A DNA stretch of 62,840 nt from Acidimicrobiia bacterium (GTDB taxonomy: Bacteria > Actinomycetota > Acidimicrobiia > IMCC26256 > JAGNEX01). The translations under genes and the position numbers were made by a program. The notes under the pieces were generated by a model. That model searched no databases and was not told where the DNA came from. It saw only the letters and a list, made by a program, of their open reading frames with translations. The stretch covers positions 1 to 62,840 of the forward strand of contig JACJWE010000004.1 of the NCBI GenBank assembly GCA_020637365.1, written 5' to 3'. Of this stretch, positions 1-9,348 are shown piece by piece. Within the stretch, counting starts at the first letter, position 1. Each line of letters begins with the position of its first letter.

Positions 1-337
1 CAGACAGCTCATCCCAACTCATACCCCAGCGCTCTAAGGTGCCCGGGCGGAAGTTCTCGATCAACACGTCGGCGGAGTCGATGAGGTCTTTGACCAGCTC
101 CTGGCCTTCGGGCTCGCGCAGGTTGACCGTCACGGACTTTTTGTTGCGGGCGACGACCGGCCACCACAGCGACTGCCCACCGGACTTCTCGCGCCCCCAC
201 TCTCGCATCGGATCGCCGACGATGGGCTGTTCGACCTTGATGACTTCGGCACCAAAATCGGCGAGCAGTTGCCCGCAGTAGGGACCTGCCAACAACTGGC
301 CCATCTCGATCACGCGTAGGTCGTCTAACGGCTGCAT
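1..337 (-). CDS. CaiB/BaiF family CoA-transferase (family III), 5' part only
   Basis: The reading frame starts at the ATG complementary to 335-337 and runs off the left edge, so about 112 N-terminal residues are visible. They match the start of class III CoA-transferases: MQPLDDLRVIEMGQLLAGP, then a GAEVIKVE segment, an RNKKSVTVNL segment and an ADVLIENFRPGTLERWG segment, which together form the N-terminal Rossmann-like half. Enzymes of this family move CoA between carboxylic acids in the cytoplasm. The catalytic Asp (about residue 170 in the family) lies outside the window. The gene is divergent from the HMG-CoA lyase gene at 668, which suggests a shared role in acyl-CoA catabolism. The substrate cannot be told from this fragment. 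Confidence 0.93.
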   Translation of the reverse strand, partial: MQPLDDLRVIEMGQLLAGPYCGQLLADFGAEVIKVEQPIVGDPMREWGREKSGGQSLWWPVVARNKKSVTVNLREPEGQELVKDLIDSADVLIENFRPGTLERWGMSWDELS

Positions 338-549
338 AGGTGTGTCCAGTGTCGTTTGGTGGGATGCGAACGATGATTGCGGCGCGCCGCCAGGTGAGCT
401 CGCTCGAAGGTGGATCGCGGCGCATGCCAGCGTCGGCAGACGCGCTCTCGCACGTCGGTGTTTTAGGGTACGTCAAGTATGGCAGCGACCATCACCAAAG
501 AACCTCGGCTAGTCGATCAGGAGACACCGTCAGTACTCCACCCGAAAGG

Positions 550-569
550 CCGACGAACTCGTTCGTCGG
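550..569. promoter_or_regulatory. Perfect 9-2-9 inverted repeat in the CaiB / HMG-CoA lyase divergent region
   Basis: CCGACGAAC and its exact reverse complement GTTCGTCGG are separated by TC. The palindrome lies 98 bp upstream of the HMG-CoA lyase start and about 210 bp upstream of the divergent CoA-transferase start. It is the only strong element I see in the 330-bp gene-free stretch 338-667. Size and symmetry fit the operator of a dimeric repressor, for example of the TetR or GntR type. No regulator gene adjoins it, so the role is inferred. Confidence 0.45.
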
Positions 570-667
570 ACCGCCGTTCTACTCACCGACGTTCAACACC
601 AAACACCTAAGCTACGAGCGTCACCCCTATCCGATACTCCTTACAAACGAAGTTCGGGAGAAGTTAC

Positions 668-1600
668 GTGGCCGTCGAACAAGTCACATTTGTTGAGGTG
701 TCGCCCCGCGATGGATTGCAATCCGACGATGCCATGGTCTCGACCGCCGACAAGGTGGAGCTGATCACCCGGCTGGTGAGCGCCGGTCTCACCCGAATTG
801 AGGCGGTGTCGTTCGTCAATCCCAAGCGGGTGCCGCAGATGGCCGATGCCGAAGCGGTGATGGCTCGCCTCCCGCGGATCGACGGCGTGTCCTACATCGG
901 CCTCGTGCTGAACCGCCGCGGTTTTGACCGGGCGCTCGCCGCGGGCGTCGACGAGGTCAACTCGGTCGTCGTCGTCACGGACACGTTTTCTCAAAAGAAT
1001 CAGGGCATGCCAACCGCGGAGTCGGTCAACACGTGGGCCGATATCGCAGGACCGGCTCGGGATGCGGGACTCTTCAGTTCGGTAACCGTCTCGGCAGCGT
1101 TTGGCTGCCCCTATGAAGGTGCCGTCAGCGCGGCCCGCGTGCGAGAAGTCATCGAGGCCGTAGCGCAGTCAGCACCCGATGAGATTGCGCTCGCGGACAC
1201 GATCGGCGCTGCTACTCCCAACATGGTGCGGGAGCGCATCGCAATCGCCCAAGAGGTCGCTCCGAACATTGCGTTGCGCTGCCATTTTCACAACACCCGC
1301 AATACCGGTTTGGCCAACGTTCTGGCCGCCGTCGAAGCGGGTGTGAGCGTCATCGACGCCTCGCTTGGAGGCATCGGTGGCTGCCCGTTCGCGCCAGCCG
1401 CAACCGGCAACATCCCGACCGAAGACACCGCCTACATGCTTGAAGGCATGGGTATCAGCACCGGCCTGGACCTTGGCGCGCTTATCGATTTGACCGCCTG
1501 GCTCGAGGGCGTTGTCGCCCACCCAGCGCCCGGCATGCTGGCCAAGGCAGGGCTGTTCCCGGCCGATTCGAGTACCGAAGCGGCGGTGTGCCTGACCTAA
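668..1600 (+). CDS. mvaB: Hydroxymethylglutaryl-CoA lyase
   Basis: This 310-residue DRE-TIM metallolyase is predicted to cleave HMG-CoA to acetyl-CoA and acetoacetate, the last step of leucine degradation. The family's key residues are present: the SPRDGLQ motif (Arg14, Asp15) that binds substrate and metal, the metal-binding CHFHNT pair (His206, His208) and the signature GGIGGCPFAP with catalytic Cys239. Length is normal for bacterial HMG-CoA lyases. The GTG start at 668 is preceded by GGGAGAAG (656-663). The gene stands alone on the plus strand, divergent from the CaiB-type gene and convergent with the MBOAT gene. A close relative acting on another 3-hydroxyacyl-CoA cannot be excluded. Confidence 0.93.
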   Translation: MAVEQVTFVEVSPRDGLQSDDAMVSTADKVELITRLVSAGLTRIEAVSFVNPKRVPQMADAEAVMARLPRIDGVSYIGLVLNRRGFDRALAAGVDEVNSVVVVTDTFSQKNQGMPTAESVNTWADIAGPARDAGLFSSVTVSAAFGCPYEGAVSAARVREVIEAVAQSAPDEIALADTIGAATPNMVRERIAIAQEVAPNIALRCHFHNTRNTGLANVLAAVEAGVSVIDASLGGIGGCPFAPAATGNIPTEDTAYMLEGMGISTGLDLGALIDLTAWLEGVVAHPAPGMLAKAGLFPADSSTEAAVCLT

Positions 1601-1674
1601 GCGGTTTGGGAGGGCCGGGACGTAGCCGACCAATTCGATGCTGGAGGTCGGGCGAGCAGTCCGCCCAAACAGCA

Positions 1675-1712
1675 ACCGCCGAGTCGGTTCCTGTCCACTG
1701 AACCTCGGCGGT
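1675..1712. terminator. Stem-loop between convergent genes
   Basis: ACCGCCGAG (1675-1683) pairs perfectly with CTCGGCGGT (1704-1712) across a 20-base loop. It lies between the HMG-CoA lyase stop at 1600 and the MBOAT stop at 1733, which are convergent, so it could terminate both. There is no clear T-tract. Confidence 0.5.
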
Positions 1713-1732
1713 CAGCGTGGCGCGTTTTGAGT

Positions 1733-3173
1733 TCAGAACTGGAAGTACAGGAAGGGCGAAAACGACGAGCTCATGACGGCGACAACTGCCAGCCCGAACA
1801 GCACGGTGACCGTCGCAAAGCGTGCGATCGTCACACGAGGATTTGGTCGGGCCTCGGTTAACCACATGCCGGTCACCCAGTCTTGAGGCAAGGCCAACGT
1901 CGACGCGGCCACGATGAGCATGGCAACGGTGCGGTGGTCGGCGACCAGCTTGACGGTGGCGGACAGGCCGGACCAGCCGTGCAGGCCAACCATCGACTCT
2001 AGATAACTGAACGCATCACCGATGTTGAGGGATCGGAAGAACACCCAACCAACGCATACCACCAGAAATGTGTACGCCCGACGGAACCAGGCGGTGTGGT
2101 CGGGGATCAACGCCCGCTGGCCTGTGGCCCGCTCGATGAGCAGGAACGCGCCGTGGTAGGCGCCCCAGATGATGAACGTCCAGTTGGCACCGTGCCACAG
2201 TCCGGTCACCAAGAACACGATGATCAAGTTGCGGCGGGTCTGACTTTCCGTGCCGCGAGAACCCCCAAGAGGGATGTACAGGTAGTCGCGAAACCAGTTC
2301 GACAAGGTGATGTGCCACCGACGCCAAAAGTCGGTGATCGATAGGGCCGAATAGGGCGTTTGAAGTTTTCCGGAAGTCGAACCCGAAGATGGTGCCGAGC
2401 CCGATCGCCATATCTGAATAGCCAGAGAAGTCGAAGTAGATCTGCGCTGCATACGCGAACAGGCCAAGCCAGGCGGTGGCGAAAGTGCGTTCATCTGCCG
2501 GGATCGCGAACGCAGCGTCGGCCACACTGGCGACGACGTCGGCGACGAGCACCTTCTTGGCGAGGCCCCACACGAAACGAATGGATCCCTGAGCGAATCG
2601 CTCGCTCGACATGCGCCGAACCAGCATCTGCTGAGCGATCTCGTGATACCGCACGATGGGACCGGCGATGAGCTGCGGAAACAACGCAACGAACAGAGCG
2701 AAATCGAGGGGATTTTTTCAGGGCGGTCCCGCGACCGCGGCCCACGTCGATCACATACGTAGCTCATCGATTGAAACGTAAAAACGAGATGCCGATCGGG
2801 AGCGCGATATCGGTCCATCCGATCTCGCGCCGACGCCCAGGGCACCACTCATCGAGTTGAGCTGAGCGATGCCGAAGTTTGCGTACTTGAACCAGCCAAG
2901 AATCGCGACATTGGCGACAACAGCCCATGCGACGATGCGTTTTCGGCGGTCAACTTCCCCCGCGTCGAGCGCCTTTTGAGTGGCTAGGCCAGCTACGTAG
3001 TTGATCGCAATGCAGAGCGCCAGGACGAGCAGAAAACCGCCACCACCCCACGCGTAAAAGACGATGCTTGCCGCCAGGAGGACGAGGTTGCGGCCGCGCG
3101 CGGGAGCCAATGCGGTGCAGATGACGGTGACCGGCAGGAAAGCAAAGAGGAACGGAATGCTCGAAAAGACCAT
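1733..3173 (-). pseudogene. MBOAT family O-acyltransferase (AlgI/DltB-like), frame broken several times
   Basis: Three overlapping frames together spell one AlgI-like acyltransferase of about 480 residues, a normal length. The N-terminal part begins at ATG 3173, seven bases after AGGA (3181-3184), which favours it over the GTG at 3179. The middle has FPQLIAGPIVRYHEIAQQ and AAQIYFDFSGYSDMAIG. The C-terminal part has DFWRRWHITLSNW, DYLYIPLGG and the active-site segment GLWHGANWTFIIWG with its His. The frame breaks within about 2710-2830 (short T5, A6 and G/C runs) and again near 2350-2385. MBOAT proteins of this kind O-acetylate exported polysaccharides at the membrane. Either this is a decaying second copy of the intact gene at 43879-45378, or the breaks are base-calling errors. 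Confidence 0.8.
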
Positions 3174-3182
3174 TGGCACGTC

Positions 3183-3212
3183 CTAAGAGCGTCAGCGGTT
3201 AGGGACTGACCT
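3183..3212. repeat. 30-bp palindromic element, copy A
   Basis: This 30-base segment matches 13138-13167 at 25 of 30 positions. Both copies contain GTCAG and CTGAC arms around a central TAGGG and sit just upstream of a minus-strand start: here 10 bases before the MBOAT ATG at 3173, there 22 bases before the GAP-family ATG at 13116. Conserved spacing from a start codon suggests a shared operator or 5'-leader hairpin. That function is inferred. Confidence 0.5.
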
Positions 3213-3295
3213 ATCTACTGCTTGGCTGGTGTGCTTCCCGCCTCGCAGCATGAGCCGCGGCTAGGAGGCTATTGCCTAGCCCATCCGCTCGGCCC

Positions 3296-3322
3296 GACAT
3301 GGCGGTTTGCGCCCGCCATGTC
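3296..3322. terminator. 10-bp stem-loop downstream of the 3465-4175 lipoprotein gene
   Basis: GACATGGCGG (3296-3305) pairs with CCGCCATGTC (3313-3322) over a 7-base loop. It lies 143 bases past the stop of the minus-strand lipoprotein gene and upstream of the MBOAT gene, so it may end the haloperoxidase-MBL-lipoprotein transcript. There is no T-tract. Nothing else is evident between 3213 and 3464. Confidence 0.4.
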
Positions 3323-3464
3323 TACTCAGACACGGACCGTGACGTCGCACCGTGGACCACCTCGCTGGGGGGCGAACCGTCATTGCCGGCAAACGAGAAC
3401 ATGTGCGTAGGCATCATGGCGTCGATGTCGACACCGCTCGGGGCGAGCGGACCTATGTCAGTAC

Positions 3465-4175
3465 TCAGTGAGCAAGTCGGGCAACGATGTCGGCAGTGAT
3501 GGTTCCAACCGCCGACTTCTGATCATCGGAGTAGTCGAGAGTGACGCAGATCTGATCGTCGGTGATCTTGTCGACGATCAGATCACCGCGAATCCCCGTG
3601 CTGTCGTTGAAGTCGACACCGGCGACGACGGCCAACGCGTTCACGACAAGGATGCCAAAGTCAGTGCTCGCCGGTGCAACGTCACCTTGTCTGACGATCG
3701 GCGGGTCCGGTGGGGCGTTGTACACGGTCAACATGATGCTGAGCGTTGTGCCGTCGGCCGTCGTTGGTGCCGACGACAGGCCGTCGATGGTTGACGGATC
3801 GACGGGAAAGTCGGTGAGCCACAGGGTGTACGCCGCCCCATCAGCGATTTCGATGGCTTGGGCACTCTGGACAGCGAGCGGTCCCTCAACTCCGGCATCG
3901 GGGATCGTCAATGAGACGTCGGTGTCAGCGCAGTTGCCGATTTCGCCGTCGGCGTTGGGTGGACGTTCATCGCTGCGACCTGAGCCAGCTTCGGAAGCAA
4001 CGTCGCTGTCCGCGCCTGACATCGACGTCTCCGATTGGGTGTTCGGCGTGTCGTCAACATCGGAGCAGGCGCTCACGCCGGACGCGAGGCAGGCCACGAC
4101 CAGTATCGTCGCTGCACCCGTGCGCACTGCGCGCAGCCGTGATCGTCGTGCGGAGGGGAACGAGGGCAGGTCCAT
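3465..4175 (-). CDS. Putative secreted lipoprotein of unknown function
   Basis: I place the start at ATG 4175, where GGAG lies five bases upstream. Longer in-frame starts run into the preceding gene without a better ribosome site. The protein has 236 residues. An Arg-rich n-region and a hydrophobic stretch lead to a lipobox ending GVSAC (Cys37), followed by a Ser/Thr/Asp-rich linker to about residue 80 and a roughly 150-residue domain containing DTDVSLTIPDAG and DQICVTLDYSDD. I recognise no family. It is the last gene of a minus-strand run with the unknown protein at 4234, the MBL-fold protein and the haloperoxidase-like protein, so a role outside the membrane alongside them is plausible. Confidence 0.8.
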   Translation of the reverse strand: MDLPSFPSARRSRLRAVRTGAATILVVACLASGVSACSDVDDTPNTQSETSMSGADSDVASEAGSGRSDERPPNADGEIGNCADTDVSLTIPDAGVEGPLAVQSAQAIEIADGAAYTLWLTDFPVDPSTIDGLSSAPTTADGTTLSIMLTVYNAPPDPPIVRQGDVAPASTDFGILVVNALAVVAGVDFNDSTGIRGDLIVDKITDDQICVTLDYSDDQKSAVGTITADIVARLAH

Positions 4176-4233
4176 AGCGGCTCCGATCAACTCCGGTCGT
4201 CGTGACACATGCGGGTTGAGGTTCTTGTGAGCG

Positions 4234-4845
4234 TCAGCGATCATCGGCTGCCAACCTCGACAGCACAGCACGACCGAGCCTGTCGAACACGCCGACATCG
4301 ATTGGCGTTGGTCCGCTCGCCCCAAGGTGTAGCGAAACCACCTCTCGATGTCGAAGCACGAGGGCGCCGAGCCGAGCAAAAGGTTCGTATTCTTCTTCTG
4401 CGAGTGATCCCGAGTAGTACGTCCAAGAATCGCCAGAGACGTCACTCGGCGCTGTGCCAGCCGATATCGTCGCGACCAGTTGCGTTACACCCGATTCGTC
4501 GAGGGCGAGGTCGTCGGCTATCGATTGAATGAAACACGCTGCAAAGGTCTCCCCGCCGAGAAACTCAAACGGATCCGACGCTGCGGATGCGCTCTCAAAC
4601 ACGAAGCTGAATCCGAACAGCATCGACTCCTCGGGCCCTGACGCGATTTCACTCGCGGCGCTTGCGACGAGGGGCCAATCGTTCGCCTCCTCTGGGAAGC
4701 AGCGATCGAAGAGCAGCTCGGCGGGCGTCTCATCAGGCTGTTCGACACCGACCTTGAGCAGCCAGTCGTCGCCGACGTCGCCAGGCTGCATCACCCCAAG
4801 AAACGCCCGCCGCTCGGGACGAGTCAGTCCGTTTGGAGTGCTCAC
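4234..4845 (-). CDS. Uncharacterised 203-residue acidic protein
   Basis: Start is GTG 4845, which overlaps the stop of the upstream MBL-fold gene by four bases (GTGA), so translational coupling is likely. The sequence has no signal peptide or membrane segment, is rich in Glu, Asp and Ser, and carries two Cys residues (FDRCFPEE, AACFIQSI). The layout recalls small sensor-like or chaperone-like domains, but I cannot assign a family. Its tight coupling to the MBL-fold gene is the best clue to function. Confidence 0.8.
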   Translation of the reverse strand: MSTPNGLTRPERRAFLGVMQPGDVGDDWLLKVGVEQPDETPAELLFDRCFPEEANDWPLVASAASEIASGPEESMLFGFSFVFESASAASDPFEFLGGETFAACFIQSIADDLALDESGVTQLVATISAGTAPSDVSGDSWTYYSGSLAEEEYEPFARLGALVLRHREVVSLHLGASGPTPIDVGVFDRLGRAVLSRLAADDR

Positions 4846-5720
4846 AGCACACCCAATGCCCGCAGCATTGTCGGCGAGATTGCGACGGAGCCGGTCGCAC
4901 TCAACTGGGCGCGCTCAACATTGACCCGATTGCGGAACTGCGCTTCGGCCCACTCGTCCCAAGGTCCGGGTTGCAACGCGGCGACATCACCGCGCGCAGC
5001 GAGACACGCGCTCAGATAGTCGGCAAAGATGGTGGCGACCGTGGCGGGTCCTGGCGGACCTTCCGCTGGGACGACGAGGTCAGCGAGGTCAGCCAGCAGC
5101 CGAGCGGTGCCAGCCCAGGTTTCGAACAGGCTCTGGAAGCCGAGGGGTGCGACGCCGTTGTTGATAAGTCCACCAGTAAACGCAACTGCGTCGCCGTCGA
5201 CGAGTGCGATCAGATCACCAGCTGTATGACCGGTTGCTGGCAGCAGCTCAACCCGACTCGACAAGCGAGCAGGACCGTCGACGACATGGCTGACAGGCCG
5301 CGGTGGGTGGTCGGCGAAACCGGCGAGCTCTCGGGCGTAGTCGGGCATGAATGCCTGATACGCAGCGATCGACGGTGGCAGGTCGAGGGCTTGACTCGTC
5401 GCTGGCGAACCATAGATGGCGGCGAGAGGAAACGAGGCGGTGCCGCCGCAATGTTCGATGTGAGCGTGGGTGAGGACCAGATGACGGATCGGTCGCCCAA
5501 AGGTGCTGAGCGCTTTGGAGAACGCGGCGCTCTGGGACGGCACCATGCCAGCATCGATGACGATCAACCAGTCATCTTCGACGACAACGCCGCAGTTGGC
5601 TCGACCATTCCCAGGTACCGGATGGCCCCACACCAAGATGCCGTCTGCGATCTCGGACAACGCCCCAGGATCGGGCGCTGCGGTGACGGAACGTTTCGTG
5701 TTTCGGCGTCGAAAGGGCAT
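4842..5720 (-). CDS. Metallo-beta-lactamase-fold protein with substituted metal ligands
   Basis: ATG 5720 gives 292 residues and a fold-compatible N-terminus. The preceding haloperoxidase-like gene ends 19 bases upstream. Segments typical of the MBL fold are present: WLIVIDAGMV, LVLTHAHIEHCGG, PATGHTAGD, AVAFTGGLINN and LVVPAEGPPGP. Compared with the usual pattern, the HxHxDH motif reads H85-A-H87-I-E89-H90 (Asp to Glu), the bridging Asp of FTGD is Gly184, and the final His of PGHG is Glu220, while His165 is kept. The first metal site (His85, His87, His165) is therefore intact and the second is altered. It may bind one metal, or act on an unusual substrate. The reaction is unknown. Confidence 0.85.
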   Translation of the reverse strand: MPFRRRNTKRSVTAAPDPGALSEIADGILVWGHPVPGNGRANCGVVVEDDWLIVIDAGMVPSQSAAFSKALSTFGRPIRHLVLTHAHIEHCGGTASFPLAAIYGSPATSQALDLPPSIAAYQAFMPDYARELAGFADHPPRPVSHVVDGPARLSSRVELLPATGHTAGDLIALVDGDAVAFTGGLINNGVAPLGFQSLFETWAGTARLLADLADLVVPAEGPPGPATVATIFADYLSACLAARGDVAALQPGPWDEWAEAQFRNRVNVERAQLSATGSVAISPTMLRALGVL

Positions 5721-5739
5721 CGGCGGCCAAGCGTATCGC

Positions 5740-7983
5740 TTAGCTCGGCGACTTGGACGACCAGAGTGTTTGTGCTTTCGCCCAGGCGGTTTGGCCGATC
5801 TCAGAACCCATGATCCGACCATCGCGGTCGTCGGGTCTGATGTGAATGCCGCCGTACAGCCGCGAGATGCCGGCCTGGTCGGATGCGTCGAAGTAGGTGC
5901 CCCACTCCAATGTGACCGCATTGACCGGCCCTGCCTCGAAGGTCAACGCTCCGGGAGCAAAGGCCACCGACCCCATCCCCCCGGGGAAGTACTCAGAACC
6001 GGTGAGACCGGCGAGCACTTCAGCGGCTGCCCGGCTAAAGGTCGAATGACCCGATACATATCCCGGGAACGACGGTGTCACGAAGGACCGCTGCTGATAG
6101 GGCACCCAGTCGACGCCAAGGATCCAGGTCACACCACCGGACTGATTGAGCGGGTCGTCGGGGTAGCCGGCCCAGGATCGAACGGCAATCTCACCGATGT
6201 GATCGGCAAGGGCTTCGTGTCGTTCCCCCGGAGCGCTCGACTCCTCGGTGATCACCTCGATGAGGTCGTCTTCCAGCGTGATGCCTTCGGGGTCATACGA
6301 CGCTGCCGACGGGTCGCTCGACTGCCCTCGTTGGCAGAGGTATCGGATCATCGAGATGGGCCTGACGGAATCGAAGAATCCCTTGGAACCCCAGGCGCCA
6401 ATGGCCGCGTCGTGGACCGCGCCGTTGACGGCGATGTACATCTTGACGTCCCATTCGAGACGGTTGACTTCTGGGCCTTGCCCACCGATTCGGAGTTCTA
6501 GCTCAGGGCTGTCGGCGACCATGTTGGCGATCGTGTTCCAGTGACCCGGCGGCGTTTCTGAGTTGGGACCATCCGCCCAATACTCGGCTACAACTCGGCC
6601 GAAATCCCCCTCGGGTACCAGATCTGGTTCATACGGTTCGCCCGTCGCGGGATTGACGCTATGGCCTGTCCCGTCGTTGTTGCCGACGGTGTTGTTGCCC
6701 AGCGCACCGGGTGAGACGTCGATCAGTTCGGAGTCGTCGGTGACGCCGAGCTTTGAGGAGAATCGGATGACTTCGACGGCATTCGCCACATATTCGGCTC
6801 GGGTCGCCGCGTCGGCGAACAGCGCTTGACCGGGGGCATGCATCGGGTTCCCAAAGTCGGGGTCGGCTGGGATCGCGAATGGTGTGACGAAGCCCCAGTG
6901 CGTGCCGATCGCCGTCTGGAGCTGCGAACTCAGCGCTTGGCCATGCTGGGTTTGGGCAGGCACGTCGAACTGAAGGGGTTGCCACCGGTCAGGGTCGACG
7001 AGATCCGTACCGCTCGCTCCGAGCACCAGAGGAGGATTCAAGGGTTCATAATCGGGGTCGGCATAGCCATCGAGTTCGTTCGAGCCGTCGAGCCGGCTCT
7101 CCGACAAGATGGTGTCCGCGATGCGGTTGCCGACCGCGTAGGGTTCGTCGCCGATGACGATATCGAGCCCGGCGTCGTAGCACAGGTCCGACATCATGCG
7201 GGCGATTTCTAACATGGTGTCTTGCGCGCCCCACGATGTGGCGTAGCGGTCCGCGATGATCCGGAATGCGGCGTAGCTGATGGCCTCGTTTCGAGCTGCT
7301 TCGATATCGGCGGCGGTGTGATCCTCGTCGACGAAGAGGCCGTGTGCCTCGGGGGAGTAGGCGGCCCATGCATCCCACATCGCCGCGGACAGGTGGTACA
7401 GGTTGCGCGCGTGGACCGGCGGGTTCGGGAAGCTGCGGCGGATGCCCTCAAGTATTTCTTCGTTCCACATGCGCGCAACCGAGATCGAAACATCTTGTTG
7501 ACAGTCGGACTGCGGGGGGATGTAGGGGAGTCCTTGAGGTGCGAGCGTCTGATCCGGTGCCGATCCGCCGTTGGCGGCGCTCGAGTTGCCGTCTTGTGGC
7601 GCTTCTCGTGCGGCCTGTGTTTCGGTGGCGCCAGTACCGGTGTCTCCAACGACATCGTCGGACGCGTCGTCTCGGTTGAGAGCGACGATGGCCGTCACGA
7701 CGAGCCCGAGCACCAGCATGAGGACGACAAGTCCAAACCAACTGCTTCTCGACGTGCGATGTGCCGATTCCATTGGCGAGATGTCCTCTGACGGTCCGAT
7801 TTCGGTCGGTGGGTCGTCCGCTGCAACGTCGCCATGTGCGTCGGCATGGGCTGAGTCGGGCGTATCCATCTCCGGGGGTTGGCCAGAGTCTGGGTCCGAT
7901 GTGGCCGGTCGGGGATCGCCGGTGGAGTGAGATCCCTCTTCGGGCTCGGACGCGGGATTGTCGTTTCGGTGGGAGTCGGCCAT
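5740..7983 (-). CDS. Membrane-anchored vanadium-dependent haloperoxidase-like protein (PAP2 superfamily)
   Basis: This 747-residue protein has an acidic Pro/Ser/Asp-rich cytoplasmic stretch (1-80), one membrane segment (about 82-102), a low-complexity linker and a large C-terminal catalytic domain. The vanadate/phosphate pocket signature is complete: Lys534 with Arg541-Pro542 (KGFFDSVRP), PGYVSGH with His646, and SRLYGGIHIRPDD with Arg708 and His714. Members bind vanadate and oxidise halides with peroxide, or act as acid phosphatases; sequence alone does not decide. Topology puts the catalytic domain outside the cytoplasm. It is the first gene of a minus-strand run continuing with the MBL-fold protein (19-base gap). 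Confidence 0.9.
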   Translation of the reverse strand: MADSHRNDNPASEPEEGSHSTGDPRPATSDPDSGQPPEMDTPDSAHADAHGDVAADDPPTEIGPSEDISPMESAHRTSRSSWFGLVVLMLVLGLVVTAIVALNRDDASDDVVGDTGTGATETQAAREAPQDGNSSAANGGSAPDQTLAPQGLPYIPPQSDCQQDVSISVARMWNEEILEGIRRSFPNPPVHARNLYHLSAAMWDAWAAYSPEAHGLFVDEDHTAADIEAARNEAISYAAFRIIADRYATSWGAQDTMLEIARMMSDLCYDAGLDIVIGDEPYAVGNRIADTILSESRLDGSNELDGYADPDYEPLNPPLVLGASGTDLVDPDRWQPLQFDVPAQTQHGQALSSQLQTAIGTHWGFVTPFAIPADPDFGNPMHAPGQALFADAATRAEYVANAVEVIRFSSKLGVTDDSELIDVSPGALGNNTVGNNDGTGHSVNPATGEPYEPDLVPEGDFGRVVAEYWADGPNSETPPGHWNTIANMVADSPELELRIGGQGPEVNRLEWDVKMYIAVNGAVHDAAIGAWGSKGFFDSVRPISMIRYLCQRGQSSDPSAASYDPEGITLEDDLIEVITEESSAPGERHEALADHIGEIAVRSWAGYPDDPLNQSGGVTWILGVDWVPYQQRSFVTPSFPGYVSGHSTFSRAAAEVLAGLTGSEYFPGGMGSVAFAPGALTFEAGPVNAVTLEWGTYFDASDQAGISRLYGGIHIRPDDRDGRIMGSEIGQTAWAKAQTLWSSKSPS

Positions 7984-8088
7984 GACCTGCGACAGTACCG
8001 CCCGATCTGTGGAAACGCCGGTGGCGGACCGCCTGAGTCCGCCTATCCTTTGAATTGTTTATCGGCGACCTAAGAGACCCGGTGAGCG

Positions 8089-8116
8089 CCGCGGCTCGTA
8101 GCTGAAGAGCCCGCGG
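8089..8116. terminator. GC-rich stem-loop after the DUF6263-like lipoprotein gene
   Basis: CCGCGGCTC (8089-8097) can pair with GAG-C-CCGCGG (8107-8116) with one bulged base. It lies about 130 bases beyond the stop at 8243 and 106 bases upstream of the haloperoxidase start at 7983. It could end the upstream transcript. The rest of 7984-8242 shows no gene. Confidence 0.35.
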
Positions 8117-8242
8117 CCAGTACCGCGTGAACGAGCACTACAGCATGCCTGGGGCGTCAGGTCGGCCGCCGTCACATAAAGGCGCTGTGTCGGTGTGCCC
8201 CGATAGTCAACCTTGACATCTGTCGGGTGAGATGCCGAGGGG

Positions 8243-9348
8243 TCATTCCCCCGCAGCAGTCGTGGTCGCGCCTCGGGCGGCCGAGGTCGTTGTCGGTTCG
8301 GCGCTCACCGTCGAAGCCGCGGTTGTGGTGGGGAGGTCGCTCGGCTGCGACGTAGCGCCTGGCGTGCCGTCCTCGGACGTATCTGCGAGGGTTGTCGATG
8401 TGGAAGCTGCAGGCGTGTCTTCGACGTAGTCAACCGCAGCGGGCCCGAGCGTGCCGGTCACCGACAGGTCGGTGCGCACGCCCACCCTTTCCTGGCCGCG
8501 GTCCGCCAAGATGTCCTGAGTGCCGGTGGTCTTGTACTCGAGGTCCGACCACGATGCGGTGCTCAAGTCGAATGTGCCGTTGCCGGTGATGGTCGCCGAT
8601 GCGGAGCGGATTTCGTTGCGGTCGCCGATCGCTTCGTTACCGGGCACGATCATCGTCGGGTCGATCTTTGTGCCACCGGAGCCGATCTCGCCCTCGAAGG
8701 AAACGCTCAGTGAGGTACCTGATGTCTCGTTGAGCGTCACCTCGATGTCGAGGTCGCGAAGACCGCCGAGGATGCCCTGTTCGCCGTGAACCCGCCACGA
8801 GCCCCTGGGCCCACGGCGTCTGAGGGGAGCGGCAGCACCGGCAGCGGAAACGCTCCGACGAACCCGTTGTACAGGTCAAAACTGGGGCTCAGAGCACGAC
8901 CTGCATCGCCGGACGCGCCGCTGGTCAGTCCGCGGTCGTCGATGGTCAGGGTGATATCAGGTGCCGCAGCCTGCTCGATACCCTGGGAGTACTGCAACCC
9001 TTCTTCGGGAGTCAGAAGATCGGGCGAATTGACGGCCATGTCTTTCTGAGTGATCTGCACTTCGGTGGGCGAGTCGACTTTGGTGACAACGTTTGCTTTC
9101 CAGAGCGGGTAGTTGCTGAAGTTGTCTCCCGCCAGACGTTGTGTGTCCACATCTTCTTGTGCGACCACCGCTTGTGTCGTCGAGCCGGGGTTGGCTTGAT
9201 AGCGCAACTCCTGAGCGCCGGACCCGGCTTCGATGACCTCTGTAGAGAGTGAATCGCCGCCATCAGATCCCGATGAGCAGCCTAAAACCGGTAACAATGC
9301 AACCGCTGCGATGAGCGCCAGACGAGATGCCGTTGTTCGGCTGATCAT
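8243..9348 (-). CDS. DUF6263-like secreted lipoprotein (one frameshift)
   Basis: Two frames form one protein of about 368 residues. The first begins at ATG 9348 with GGAG seven bases upstream and has a signal peptide ending in the lipobox VLGC (Cys24). It continues through LPLPSDAVGPGAR. Restoring one base near 8797 joins it to WRVHGEQGILGGLRDLDIEV and the second frame, which ends in a Thr/Ser/Ala-rich tail. The VGPGARWRV turn and beta-rich character resemble the DUF6263 lipoproteins of Actinobacteria, whose role is unknown. Three of the protein's segments contain TLTIDD, SVSFEGEIG and LEYKTTGTQ, consistent with an extracellular beta-sandwich. Confidence 0.7.
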
